This document shows, piece after piece, positions 13,396 through 21,650 of a stretch of 29,144 bases of DNA. The notes below the pieces were generated by a model that had not been told where the DNA came from, did not search any database, and saw only the letters and a program-made list of their open reading frames with translations. Every line of letters starts with the position of its first letter. Positions within the stretch are counted from its first letter, which is position 1. Origin of the DNA: Bacillota bacterium (GTDB lineage Bacteria > Bacillota > Clostridia > Christensenellales > Aristaeellaceae); NCBI GenBank assembly GCA_023392395.1, contig JAEVZE010000050.1, positions 1-29,144 on the forward strand, written 5' to 3'. The position numbers were made by a program, and so were the translations under genes.

Positions 13396-14186
13396 TGAAG
13401 CGCTCCATCGACAACCCCCACGGCTTCATCGAACGCGTCCGGCCAATGTACGACGAACTGTTCCAGTGCGCCTTCGCGCTGACCGGAAACCTGGAACTGG
13501 CGGAGTACGTGCTACGGAGCGCGCTGCTTGAAGCGTACCTGAGGCGGGGCGAGTGGCGAGAGCGGATGAGCTTTCACGAGGGCATCGCCTACGCCCTGCG
13601 CGCCGTCGCGATGACGGAGCTCAGGCGCATCCGCGCCGTCGGCGGGTTTGAGGTGGACTGGACCCTGCCGGAGGGCGTTAATCTTACGGGCGAAGAAATG
13701 GCCCTTCGGAGCCGGGTCGAGCGGGAACCCTTGCGCACCCAGCGGCTGATGCTGCTCACCTACGGCTGCGCGATGAAGACCTCCCAGACGGCGCAGGCGC
13801 TCTCCCTGAGCGTGCCTGGCATCAAGGAGGGGCAGCGCAGGCTCCTGTCCCGACTCCAGCGGGCCTCGGGCCTCGGGCGGCGTGAAATGGAGGCCCGGAT
13901 GGAGACGCTCAGCGAAAAGCTGCTCGCCTCCCCCTGCCCGGACGCCCCCGCCTGCGGGCAGATGCTGCGCGCCTTCGAGCGAGACGCCGAGGGGCAGACC
14001 GGCCGCAAGGCCTCGGCCGGCCGGGTGGCCAGCGTGACGTTTCTGTTCATCGGCGCAATCTTGTGCGCGCTGCTCTTCTGGCTGCTCACGGTGCTATTGG
14101 AGCCCCGCAGCGCCAGTCCCTTGCCCTCGCCGTCCCCGTCCGTACAAGCGCAAAACGATGCGAACTCTTCAACGAACGCTGGTTGA
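13395..14186 (+). CDS. ECF sigma factor-like protein with C-terminal membrane anchor
   Basis: The 263-residue product has weak resemblance to ECF sigma factors. Residues about 15-80 (YDELFQCAFALTGNLELAEY to ALRAVAMTELRRI) look like region 2, and 115-157 (TQRLMLLTYGCAMKTSQTAQ to RRLLSRLQR) look like region 4 with a helix-turn-helix, here divergent (SQTAQALSLSVPGIKEGQRR). Then comes a linker, one strong transmembrane segment (residues about 211-236, VASVTFLFIGAILCALLFWL) and a Pro/Ser-rich tail that would lie outside. The ATG at 13395 overlaps the kinase stop by one base and has AAGGA nine bases upstream; an ATG at 13386 has no spacing for it. No anti-sigma gene follows. It may be a degenerate or self-anchored regulator. 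Confidence 0.68.
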   Translation: MKRSIDNPHGFIERVRPMYDELFQCAFALTGNLELAEYVLRSALLEAYLRRGEWRERMSFHEGIAYALRAVAMTELRRIRAVGGFEVDWTLPEGVNLTGEEMALRSRVEREPLRTQRLMLLTYGCAMKTSQTAQALSLSVPGIKEGQRRLLSRLQRASGLGRREMEARMETLSEKLLASPCPDAPACGQMLRAFERDAEGQTGRKASAGRVASVTFLFIGAILCALLFWLLTVLLEPRSASPLPSPSPSVQAQNDANSSTNAG

Positions 14187-14211
14187 CAAACCGGATGTCG
14201 CTTGTTATACT
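14183..14211 (+). promoter_or_regulatory. Sigma-A promoter of guaB
   Basis: A perfect TTGACA (14183-14188) and TATACT (14206-14211) are 17 bases apart. The -35 overlaps the stop codon of the upstream gene. Confidence 0.9.
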
Positions 14212-14240
14212 TGCCGAAACCACAAAATGGGAGGCTGCGT

Positions 14241-15695
14241 ATGCTGGGTACGATTCGGGAAGGCCTGACCTTTGACGACGTATTGCTGGTTCCTCGCAAG
14301 AGTGAGGTGCTGCCCAAGGACGTCGATCTGTCGGTTGTGCTGTGCGAGGGATTGAACCTAAACATTCCGCTGTTGTCCGCCGCAATGGACACCGTCACCG
14401 ACGCCCGGCTTGCCATCGCCATCGCGCGCGAGGGCGGTCTGGGCGTAATTCACAAGAACATGTCCATCACCGAACAGGCCATGCAGGTGGACAAGGTCAA
14501 GCGAAGCGAGAACGGCGTCATCAACGATCCGTTCTTCCTAGGCCCTGACGACCTGACCAGCGACGCGTTGAAGCTGATGGAGCGCTACCGCATCTCCGGC
14601 GTGCCCATCACGAAGGACGGCAAGCTGGTGGGCATCCTCACAAACCGCGACCTGCGTTTTGTCACCGAGTTCGACGTGCCTGTCTCCACCTACATGACCA
14701 GCGAAAACCTGATCACCGCGCCGGTAGGCACCACGCTGGAGGAGGCCAAGCGCATCCTGGCCAAGCATAAAGTAGAAAAGCTGCCGCTGGTGGACCGGGA
14801 GGGCTACCTCCGCGGGCTCATCACCATCAAGGACATCCAGAAGGCGGTCAAGTACCCCACCTCCGCCAAGGATAAGGAAGGGCGACTGCTCTGCGGCGCG
14901 GCGGTGGGCGTGGCGACCGACACCATGGACCGGGTCAAGGCGCTCGTGGACGCGCACGTGGACGCCATCGCCATCGACACCGCCCACGGCCATTCGGCGG
15001 GCGTACTGCAGATGGTCGCGAAGGTCCGCAATCAGTACCCCAATCTTCGCATCATCGCGGGCAACGTCGCCACCGCCCAAGCCACGACCGACCTGATCAA
15101 GGCGGGCGCGGACGTGGTCAAGGTAGGCATCGGCCCCGGCTCCATCTGCACCACCCGCGTGGTGGCCGGCATCGGCGTGCCGCAGATCACCGCCATCGCC
15201 GATTGCGCCGAAGCCGCCGAAAAACTGGGCAAGGTCATCATCGCCGATGGCGGCATCAAGTACTCCGGCGACCTGACCAAGGCCATCGCGGCCGGCGCTT
15301 CGGCGGTCATGATCGGAAGCCTGTTCGCCGGCACGGACGAGAGCCCCGGCGCGGTCGAGATCTACCAGGGCCGCTCCTTCAAGGTGTACCGCGGCATGGG
15401 CTCCCTGGGCGCGATGGCTGAGGGCAGCAAGGACCGCTACTTCCAGGAAGACGCCAAGAAACTGGTACCCGAGGGCGTCGAGGGGCGCGTGCCCTACAAG
15501 GGCATGCTCTCGGAGACCGTGTTCCAGCTGATGGGCGGCCTTCGCTCCGGCATGGGCTACTGCGGCACGAAGGACATCCAGGCGCTGCGCACCCAGGCGG
15601 AATTCATCCGCATCACGAGCGCGGGCCTCATTGAGAGCCACCCCCACGACATCTCCATCACCAAAGAAGCCCCCAACTACTCGGTTGGGCAATGA
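14241..15695 (+). CDS. guaB: IMP dehydrogenase
   Basis: GuaB oxidises IMP to XMP with NAD, the committed step of GMP synthesis. The 484-residue protein has the family length and order: N-terminal GLTFDDVLLVPRKSEVLP, two CBS domains (about residues 93-205, with YRISGVPITKDGKLVGILTN), then the TIM-barrel core with DTAHGHSAGVL, the catalytic loop GIGPGSICTTRVVAG (C303), and the flap region near YRGMGSLGAM. Start ATG 14241 has GGGAGG seven bases upstream; an in-frame ATG at 14202 lies before the promoter -10 and is rejected. The gene has its own promoter and is followed after 21 bases by a caspase-like gene. Confidence 0.97.
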   Translation: MLGTIREGLTFDDVLLVPRKSEVLPKDVDLSVVLCEGLNLNIPLLSAAMDTVTDARLAIAIAREGGLGVIHKNMSITEQAMQVDKVKRSENGVINDPFFLGPDDLTSDALKLMERYRISGVPITKDGKLVGILTNRDLRFVTEFDVPVSTYMTSENLITAPVGTTLEEAKRILAKHKVEKLPLVDREGYLRGLITIKDIQKAVKYPTSAKDKEGRLLCGAAVGVATDTMDRVKALVDAHVDAIAIDTAHGHSAGVLQMVAKVRNQYPNLRIIAGNVATAQATTDLIKAGADVVKVGIGPGSICTTRVVAGIGVPQITAIADCAEAAEKLGKVIIADGGIKYSGDLTKAIAAGASAVMIGSLFAGTDESPGAVEIYQGRSFKVYRGMGSLGAMAEGSKDRYFQEDAKKLVPEGVEGRVPYKGMLSETVFQLMGGLRSGMGYCGTKDIQALRTQAEFIRITSAGLIESHPHDISITKEAPNYSVGQ

Positions 15696-15716
15696 TCTCA
15701 GGAGGTCTCCATTAGA

Positions 15717-17423
15717 ATGATCCATTCCACGGCCGGACGGCAAACCCTCGCGAGATGGGTGGCGTTCCTCGCCGTCTTCGTGATGCTCTTTGCCCAGATC
15801 CCGGCGCTCGCCGCGCCCACCGTGCGCGTGGCGCTGCGCGCGTCCATCACGCTGGGGCTGACGGCCGGCCGCAACGATACCGCGACGCTCTTGGCCACCG
15901 TGAAAACCTCCGACGGCTCCCAGGCGCCCAAAGTGTCCTGGTCGAGCGGCGCCTCCGCCGTCGTTTCCGTGGACGCAAACGGCAAGCTGACCGCCCACAG
16001 AAAGGGCACCGCCGTCGTCTACGCCAAGGTGGGCGCGACGTCGGCCCGCTGCGTGGTCACCGTCCGGCGTTTGCCGGTCCAGGCGCTGACGCTCAACCGG
16101 CACCGTCTCTCCCTCCTTTCCAAGCGGGACGGCTACCAATTGACCGCAACCCCCGTGCCCGCCAACGCCGACAACCCGTCGGTCACCTGGTCCAGTTCCA
16201 ACACGAACGTGGCGGTGGTGGACCATCTGACCGGCTTTGTCACGCCGCTGAAGCCGGGCACCGCGGTCATCCAATGCCGCGCCGCCGACGGGACGCAAAA
16301 AAAAGCCTACTGCACGCTCACTGTCAAGCCCGTGCTCCCCGCCGCGCTGATCCTGAGCCAGACGACCCTTCCGGTCAACGTTGGGGCCACCGCCACCCTG
16401 AATGCGACCATCTCCCCCGCCGACGCCACCGACAAGCGCGTCACCTGGTCCTCCAGCAACCCGTCGGTCGCCACGGTCTCGGGCGGCACAGTCGCCGGCC
16501 GGAAATTCGGTAAGGCGACCATCACCTGCAGAACCCGCTCCGGCTCCGTCAAGGCGCAGTGCCTGGTCAACGTCGGCTATTACACCACCACCTTCCGCGC
16601 GCTCATCGTCGGCCAGGATACCTATGCCTCCGGCGACCTGGACGCCCCCGCCATCGACGTAAAACTCGTCAACAGCATGCTTGTAAACAGCGATTTCGGC
16701 GGCGGCAAGAGCGTGGACGTGACGCTCAAGGAGAACCTGTCCACCGGCAGTCTGCGCAGCGCGCTGAGCCAGATGGCCTCCTGGGGCGTGGACGCCGACG
16801 ACGTGACCTACTTCTACTACTCCGGCCACGGCAGCTATGACGATCCGGGTGCGCTGGTGGGCGTGGACGGCGGCACCGTATCCGTGGACGAGGTGCGCTC
16901 GTACCTCGACAGGCTGCCCGGCACCGTGGTGGTGATCTTGGACAGCTGCTACTCCGGCTGGTACATCCGCAACAAATCGCTGGCCGCGAAGTCTTCCATC
17001 CCCGTGGACGCGGACGCGGTGACAAATAACGTGGTGTCGGCGTTCAGTGACTCGGACGGCGGTTCCAGCCTCTCCGCCAAGACCTCGCTGGCCGGTTCCA
17101 CCACCGCGCTGGGCAAGTACAGGATTCTGACCGCCTGCTCCTCCAGGGAGTCCTCCTACATCATCTCGGATGACCTGTTTCAAGGCTCCTCGCTGTTCAC
17201 CTACTACCTGGCGACGGGCGCGGGCGTGCGCGCGGCGGACTGGGAGGCGGGGCGGCTCTACGCGGACGTCAACAACAACAAAATCGTCACCCTGAGCGAG
17301 CTCTACAGCTTCGCGAAGCCCCGCGTGGCCGCTAACAGCGTGCTGCAGCGGGCGGGCGTCAAGCAGTCGGTGCGCGTCTGGCCCGCGGGCAGCACGTTCC
17401 CGGTGGTGCAGAGAACGCCCTGA
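15717..17423 (+). CDS. Secreted caspase-like (C14) protease with Ig-like repeats
   Basis: The 568-residue product starts with a signal peptide (WVAFLAVFVMLFAQIPALAA, cleavage near 33). Three bacterial Ig-like (Big_2) repeats follow, about residues 35-118, 120-204 and 207-287, each with the VTWSSSN or VSWSSG core and a GTAVV/GKATI strand. Residues about 291-540 form a peptidase C14 (caspase/metacaspase) domain: TFRALIVGQDTY, the catalytic histidine H371 in YFYYSGHGS, and the catalytic cysteine C411 in VVILDSCYSGW. A 12-residue EF-hand-like loop (D517, N519, N521, E528) lies near the end and may bind calcium. AGGAGGT lies about 10 bases before the ATG. No terminator separates it from guaB, so it may be co-transcribed. 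The target is unknown. Confidence 0.9.
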   Translation: MIHSTAGRQTLARWVAFLAVFVMLFAQIPALAAPTVRVALRASITLGLTAGRNDTATLLATVKTSDGSQAPKVSWSSGASAVVSVDANGKLTAHRKGTAVVYAKVGATSARCVVTVRRLPVQALTLNRHRLSLLSKRDGYQLTATPVPANADNPSVTWSSSNTNVAVVDHLTGFVTPLKPGTAVIQCRAADGTQKKAYCTLTVKPVLPAALILSQTTLPVNVGATATLNATISPADATDKRVTWSSSNPSVATVSGGTVAGRKFGKATITCRTRSGSVKAQCLVNVGYYTTTFRALIVGQDTYASGDLDAPAIDVKLVNSMLVNSDFGGGKSVDVTLKENLSTGSLRSALSQMASWGVDADDVTYFYYSGHGSYDDPGALVGVDGGTVSVDEVRSYLDRLPGTVVVILDSCYSGWYIRNKSLAAKSSIPVDADAVTNNVVSAFSDSDGGSSLSAKTSLAGSTTALGKYRILTACSSRESSYIISDDLFQGSSLFTYYLATGAGVRAADWEAGRLYADVNNNKIVTLSELYSFAKPRVAANSVLQRAGVKQSVRVWPAGSTFPVVQRTP

Positions 17424-17452
17424 CGGATTGGCGCGGGAGACGGTTCTCCGCG

Positions 17453-17482
17453 TTGACGATCGGAAGAAAATGATGATACACT
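17453..17482 (+). promoter_or_regulatory. Promoter of the MFS gene, surrounded by inverted repeats
   Basis: TTGACG (17453-17458) and TACACT (17477-17482) are 18 bases apart. A hairpin CGCGGGAGA/TCTCCGCG (17432-17452) ends just before the -35 and has no T-tract. ACACTCACC/GGTGAGTGT (17478-17504) covers the -10 and start region. CGGTA-CAG-TACCG (17514-17526) follows. The latter two could be regulator binding sites or leader hairpins. Confidence 0.65.
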
Positions 17483-17553
17483 CACCTCCTGCCGGGGTGA
17501 GTGTCGTCGTATCCGGTACAGTACCGAGCGGGAACGATAGAGGGAGCAAAATC

Positions 17554-18795
17554 ATGGCATTTGGAAAAGCCAAACAGGATCTGGGAAGGATCAGCCTGAT
17601 CACGCTGGCCGCCTGCCTTATGTACGCGATCAGCGCGGGGATTCGCGGCAATTATGGCATCATGCTTGGCTCCATCGTGGAGAGCGCGGGGATTTCCTAT
17701 TCCTCCGTCAGCTTTGTGCTGGCCATCGCGCAGTTGGTGTTTGGCATCATGCAGCCTGTCTTCGGCATCGTTGCCTTAAAGAAATCAAACGCTTATGTGA
17801 TGGGGCTGGGCGTGTTCCTGATCGCCGCGGGGCTATTGATGATCCCGTTCAGCAAATCCGTCGTCATGCTGCTCCTCTTTCTGGGCGTGCTTCTTCCGGC
17901 TGGAACAGGCGCGCTTTGCTTTGGGATCATCATGAGCGCGGTCGCCGCAAAGCTGCCTGAAGGGAAGGTATCCACCGTTTCAGGCATCGTCACGGCCAGC
18001 AGCGGCATCGGCAATGCCCTGCTGTCGCCTGCCATCCAGGCGCTCATCGCTTCAATCGGACTGCTTGGCGCGATGGTTTTTCTCTCCGTACCGACGTTGC
18101 TGATGCTGCCCTTAATTCTTATGTTTCGCGGAAAAGCGCCCGACAGCCACGGAAACGGTGATGCGCCCGCAGGCGCAAACACCCCTGAATTCCGCGTCTC
18201 ATCCCTCATCCGTGAGGCGTCTCACAGCAAAACCTATCTGTTCCTGATGGCAGGCTTCTTTACCTGCGGATTTCACATGGCCATCATCGAGACCCATCTC
18301 TATTCGCAATTCATTTCCTACGGACTTTCTGACCAGGTAGCCGCCTATGCCTTTTCCATCTACGGGATCACGATCATGGCCGGTTCCATCCTTAGCGGCG
18401 TGGTATGCGGCAAGGTGAAGATGAACATGGTGCTGGGGAGCCTCTACGCGCTCCGCGTTTTGATCGTCGCCCTCTTTTTCATCGTTCCGCGCACCGCCTC
18501 CTGGGTGATTGTGTTGGCGGCGCTTCTGGGGCTCACGGGCGCTTCCACCGTCATCCCGACGGCAGGCATTGTGCGAAAGGCATTTGGCATTGAGAAACTG
18601 GCCACGCTGTTCGGTTTTGTTTTCCTGTGCCACCAGATCGGCAGTTTCCTCAGTGCCTGGCTCGGCGGGATCTGCGTCGAAGCGACCGGCACATACCTGT
18701 CGATATGGGCCGTGGACATCGTCCTTTGCGTCATGGGGGCGCTTGTCAGCTACACGATTCCGGAAGAAAATCCGTTGAAGGCCAGAGGGGCATAA
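17554..18795 (+). CDS. Major facilitator superfamily transporter
   Basis: The 413-residue protein has about twelve hydrophobic segments split into two halves by a hydrophilic loop near residues 205-228 (GKAPDSHGNGDAPAGANTPE). It fits MFS carriers of the oxalate/formate antiporter or monocarboxylate type (for example SYSSVSFVLAIAQLVFGIMQ in the second helix region, and a GKVKMN loop after helix 8 typical of MFS). The substrate cannot be inferred. The start ATG 17554 has AGGGAG seven bases upstream; a longer open frame from 17428 runs through the promoter hairpins and is rejected. It is a single-gene unit with its own promoter and terminator. Confidence 0.87.
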   Translation: MAFGKAKQDLGRISLITLAACLMYAISAGIRGNYGIMLGSIVESAGISYSSVSFVLAIAQLVFGIMQPVFGIVALKKSNAYVMGLGVFLIAAGLLMIPFSKSVVMLLLFLGVLLPAGTGALCFGIIMSAVAAKLPEGKVSTVSGIVTASSGIGNALLSPAIQALIASIGLLGAMVFLSVPTLLMLPLILMFRGKAPDSHGNGDAPAGANTPEFRVSSLIREASHSKTYLFLMAGFFTCGFHMAIIETHLYSQFISYGLSDQVAAYAFSIYGITIMAGSILSGVVCGKVKMNMVLGSLYALRVLIVALFFIVPRTASWVIVLAALLGLTGASTVIPTAGIVRKAFGIEKLATLFGFVFLCHQIGSFLSAWLGGICVEATGTYLSIWAVDIVLCVMGALVSYTIPEENPLKARGA

Positions 18796-18819
18796 GAAAA
18801 GAAGCACCCTACTGCCTTT

Positions 18820-18853
18820 CACATTCACCCCGGCATAGGGGTGGGTGTTTTTC
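18820..18853 (+). terminator. Intrinsic terminator of the MFS gene
   Basis: CACATTCACCCC-GGCATA-GGGGTGGGTG forms a stem with a small internal mismatch and is followed by TTTTT. Confidence 0.85.
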
Positions 18854-18924
18854 AACTTGAAGTCCCTGATGTATAGATAAAATGAAAAGATGCCCTATGG
18901 CGTCGCAGGAGACGGATCTCCATG

Positions 18925-18954
18925 TTGACAATGAGAGGCATAAAATGGTACACT
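18925..18954 (+). promoter_or_regulatory. Promoter of the ABC-2 transporter operon
   Basis: TTGACA (18925-18930) and TACACT (18949-18954) are 18 bases apart, about 30 bases before the GTG start. Confidence 0.8.
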
Positions 18955-18983
18955 AGTTCCCCGCGGCGAGGGAAGGTGATATA

Positions 18984-19952
18984 GTGGCGGCAATTTCTGC
19001 CGACGGACTGGCCAAGGCGTACACGGTTCGGGATAAAAAGGGGCTCTTTGGCAGGCAGGTCCGGCGGATTGAAGCGCTCAAAGGCGTGTCCTTTGAGATC
19101 GAGCAGGGCGAACTGGTGGGGTACATTGGACCCAACGGCGCGGGGAAGTCCACGACGGTCAAGATCCTCTCCGGCATTCTCACCCCCGACGCCGGGCGCT
19201 GCTCCGTCCTTGGGCTTACGCCATGGGAGGCGCGCGTGAAGCACGCGGCACACATCGGCGTGGTGTTTGGTCAGCGCAGCCAGCTCTGGTGGGACCTCCC
19301 CGTCATCGATTCCTTTTCGCTTCTCAGAGACATCTATCGCGTGCCTTCCGCAGATTACAAAAAATCGCTCGACGAGCTCTGCGGGCGGCTCGGTCTTGAA
19401 GCCCTTCTCACGACGCCCGTGCGTCAGCTCTCGCTTGGACAGCGGATGCGCTGCGAACTCGCGGCGTCCCTCCTGCATCGGCCCAAGGTGCTCTTCCTCG
19501 ACGAGCCGACCATCGGCCTGGATGCCTCCACAAAGCTCGCCGTGCGCGACTTCATCCGGCACATCAATCGGGAGCGCGGCGTGACGGCAATCCTCACCAC
19601 CCACGATATGGACGACATCGAATCCCTTTGCAGCCGCGTCATGTTGATCGGCGCGGGGGAAAAGCTCCTCGACGGGGACATCGCGCGATTGCGGCAAGGG
19701 CGGGACGAGCGCGTGCTCACCTGTGAAATGTTGAGACCGACTGCCGATGTGTGCGTCGAAGCGCGCATTCTGTCCTGCGAGGTCCAGGGCCGACTGCTCA
19801 CAATCCGGTTCGACCCTGAGACCATTTCGGCCGCGCAGCTGATTTCGGAGCTCGACAGGAAGTACGGCCTGGGTGACGTAACGGTGGAGCACACCCCCAT
19901 TGAGCGCGTGGTGGCGAAGGTGTACGCGGAGCTCTCGGAAGGGCGCATATAA
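18984..19952 (+). CDS. ABC-2 type transporter ATP-binding protein
   Basis: The 322-residue protein is the nucleotide-binding subunit of an ABC exporter of the COG4586 type. Walker A is GPNGAGKST (about residues 50-58), the signature is LSLGQRMR, Walker B is VLFLDEPTIGLD, and the H-loop is in TTHDMDD. The extended ~90-residue C-terminus after the ATPase core is usual in this group. It is the first of three genes: it abuts the first permease (the stop is followed directly by its ATG). The start is GTG 18984 preceded by GGGAAGGTGA. What is exported is unknown for this family. Confidence 0.93.
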   Translation: MAAISADGLAKAYTVRDKKGLFGRQVRRIEALKGVSFEIEQGELVGYIGPNGAGKSTTVKILSGILTPDAGRCSVLGLTPWEARVKHAAHIGVVFGQRSQLWWDLPVIDSFSLLRDIYRVPSADYKKSLDELCGRLGLEALLTTPVRQLSLGQRMRCELAASLLHRPKVLFLDEPTIGLDASTKLAVRDFIRHINRERGVTAILTTHDMDDIESLCSRVMLIGAGEKLLDGDIARLRQGRDERVLTCEMLRPTADVCVEARILSCEVQGRLLTIRFDPETISAAQLISELDRKYGLGDVTVEHTPIERVVAKVYAELSEGRI

Positions 19953-20753
19953 ATGGGCACATACCTCTCGTTTTTCCGGATGCGGTTTCTGACGCTCATC
20001 CAGTACCGCGCGGCGGCGCTGGCGGGCGTTGGCACGCAATGGGCGTTTGGGATGATGAAGGTGCTCGTGCTCTGGGCGTTTTACGCGTCCTCCGACGCCC
20101 TTCAGCCCATGAGCTTTTCCCAGGCTGCGACCTATATTTGGATCGGTCAGGCGATGCTCGGCACGCTGCCGTGGGATGTCGATCGCGAGATCATGACCAG
20201 CGTGCTCACCGGTCAGGTGGCCTACGAACTCATGCGGCCGCTGGACATGTATTCGATGTGGTTTGCCCGCACGCTTGCGATGCGAACCGCGCCGACGCTT
20301 CTGCGCGCTGTGCCGCAGTTCGTGATCGCGTTCCTGCTCGTGCCCACGCCCTTTAAAATCGCGGCGCCGACGCCGGTCGGCCTGATTGCCTGGCTTGCAG
20401 CCATGTCTTGCGCGGTTCTCTTGTCCACGGCGATCACGAACCTCATGCACACGTTCACCTTCGTGACGATTCGGGGCGAAGGCCTCGTGCGGTTTTTGCC
20501 GACGCTGGTGCTCTTCTTCTCCGGCATGATCGTGCCGCTTCGGCTCATGCCGGACTGGATTCAAACCTTCGCTCGCTTCCAGCCCTTCGCGGGCCTGATG
20601 GATCTCCCCTCGCAACTCTTCTGCGGGAGCCTCGCACCCGAAAGCGCCTGGTGGATCGTTCCAACGCAGTTGTTTTGGGTGAGCGTCTTCGTCCTCGCCG
20701 GGCGGGCCCTCATGAAATTTGGAATCCGGCGCGTGCGCGTCGCGGGAGGCTGA
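19953..20753 (+). CDS. ABC-2 type permease (first of pair)
   Basis: The 266-residue integral membrane protein resembles COG4587-type permeases that pair with COG4586 ATPases. It shows about six hydrophobic segments, with the typical GQVAYELMRPLDMYSMWFAR stretch between the second and third, and FFSGMIVPLRLMPDWIQTFA before the fifth. The start codon follows directly after the upstream stop, and GGAAGGG serves as ribosome binding site within the ATPase gene. It probably forms a heterodimer with the next gene product. Confidence 0.87.
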   Translation: MGTYLSFFRMRFLTLIQYRAAALAGVGTQWAFGMMKVLVLWAFYASSDALQPMSFSQAATYIWIGQAMLGTLPWDVDREIMTSVLTGQVAYELMRPLDMYSMWFARTLAMRTAPTLLRAVPQFVIAFLLVPTPFKIAAPTPVGLIAWLAAMSCAVLLSTAITNLMHTFTFVTIRGEGLVRFLPTLVLFFSGMIVPLRLMPDWIQTFARFQPFAGLMDLPSQLFCGSLAPESAWWIVPTQLFWVSVFVLAGRALMKFGIRRVRVAGG

Positions 20754-20755
20754 CG

Positions 20756-21547
20756 ATGAACGGCGTTCGCCTGTATTTCCGGTTTCTGAAGGTGTCTTTC
20801 CGGGTGCAAATGCAATATCCGGCATCCTTCGCCCTCTACGCCGCGAGCAATTTTTGCGTAAGCATCATCGAACTGTACGCGGTCTACGCGTTGTTTCAGC
20901 GGTTTCACGCGCTGGGCAAATGGACGCTTGGCGAGGTCATGCTGTTCTACGGCATGACGTACATGGCCTTCGCGCTGGCGGAGGCGTACATGCGCGGCTT
21001 CGACACGGTCGACCGGCACATCCGCACGGGCGAATTCGACCGGATCCTGCTGCGCCCCAGGAGCGTCTTTTTGCAGGTGCTCGGCAGCGAATTCCAGCTC
21101 CTCCGGGTCGGCAGGTTCCTGAACGGCCTCTTGCCCTTCGCGGCCGGCGTCTGGCTCGTGAGGCCTACGTGGGGAATCGCCGACTGGCTGTTGGTCGCCT
21201 TCGCGATCCTTTCGGGCTCGATGACCTACGGAGGCATCCTGTTGATCCGCGCGATGGCGAGCTTCTTCACGGTGGAATCGCTGGAGATCTTCAACATTTT
21301 CTCCCACGGGGGCGTCGAGGCGTCCAGCTATCCGCTGGACATCTACACCGGTTGGCTTCGGAAGATGTTTACCTACGTCATTCCACTGGCGGCGATCAAC
21401 TACTTCCCCATGAGCGCGCTGCTGGGTAAGGACTACGCATCCGACTGGTTCGCCCGCCTCTCGCCTCTTCTGGGAGCCGCCTTCTTTGCCATAGGGCTTC
21501 TTGGCTGGCGGTTCGGCGTCCGGCACTACAGATCAACGGGCTCCTGA
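20756..21547 (+). CDS. ABC-2 type permease (second of pair)
   Basis: The 263-residue membrane protein resembles COG3694-type permeases. Marks are about six hydrophobic segments, GEFDRILLRPRSVFLQVLGS after the second one and the conserved YPLDIYTGWLR near the end. Start ATG 20756 has GGGAGG upstream, inside the end of the previous gene; the gap is 2 bases. A longer alternative frame from 20408 overlaps the first permease and is rejected. An inverted repeat GGGCTC-CT-GAGCCC (21538-21551) spans the stop codon but has no T-tract, so no clear terminator is seen. Confidence 0.87.
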   Translation: MNGVRLYFRFLKVSFRVQMQYPASFALYAASNFCVSIIELYAVYALFQRFHALGKWTLGEVMLFYGMTYMAFALAEAYMRGFDTVDRHIRTGEFDRILLRPRSVFLQVLGSEFQLLRVGRFLNGLLPFAAGVWLVRPTWGIADWLLVAFAILSGSMTYGGILLIRAMASFFTVESLEIFNIFSHGGVEASSYPLDIYTGWLRKMFTYVIPLAAINYFPMSALLGKDYASDWFARLSPLLGAAFFAIGLLGWRFGVRHYRSTGS

Positions 21548-21615
21548 GCCCAATGGTTGACAATGACTCGGAGCACCGGAACGTTCCGCGTCCAGCGTGA
21601 ATTCTTCAGTCCCGG

Positions 21616-21644
21616 TTGACAAAACCACGTCAGGATGATATCAT
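21616..21644 (+). promoter_or_regulatory. Sigma-A promoter of the tyrosine T-box operon
   Basis: A perfect TTGACA (21616-21621) and TATCAT (21639-21644) are 17 bases apart. Transcription would start near 21651, at the base of the T-box Stem I. Confidence 0.88.
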
Positions 21645-21650
21645 TTTAAG

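Noticed and set aside
14202..14240. N-terminal extension of guaB
   Set aside because: It would begin before the -10 box of the guaB promoter, and the family N-terminus matches the ATG at 14241.
14538..17651. Open frame of 1037 codons on the minus strand across guaB and the caspase gene
   Set aside because: It is antisense to two well-supported genes, has low-complexity His/Gly/Arg/Ala composition typical of GC-rich shadow frames, and shows no family motif.
18852..20825. Open frame of 657 codons on the minus strand across the ABC genes
   Set aside because: It is antisense to the ATPase with intact Walker motifs and to the first permease; composition is shadow-like.
21557..21562. A second TTGACA upstream of the T-box
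   Set aside because: No -10 box lies at 16-18 bases; the TTGACA at 21616 has one at 17 bases.
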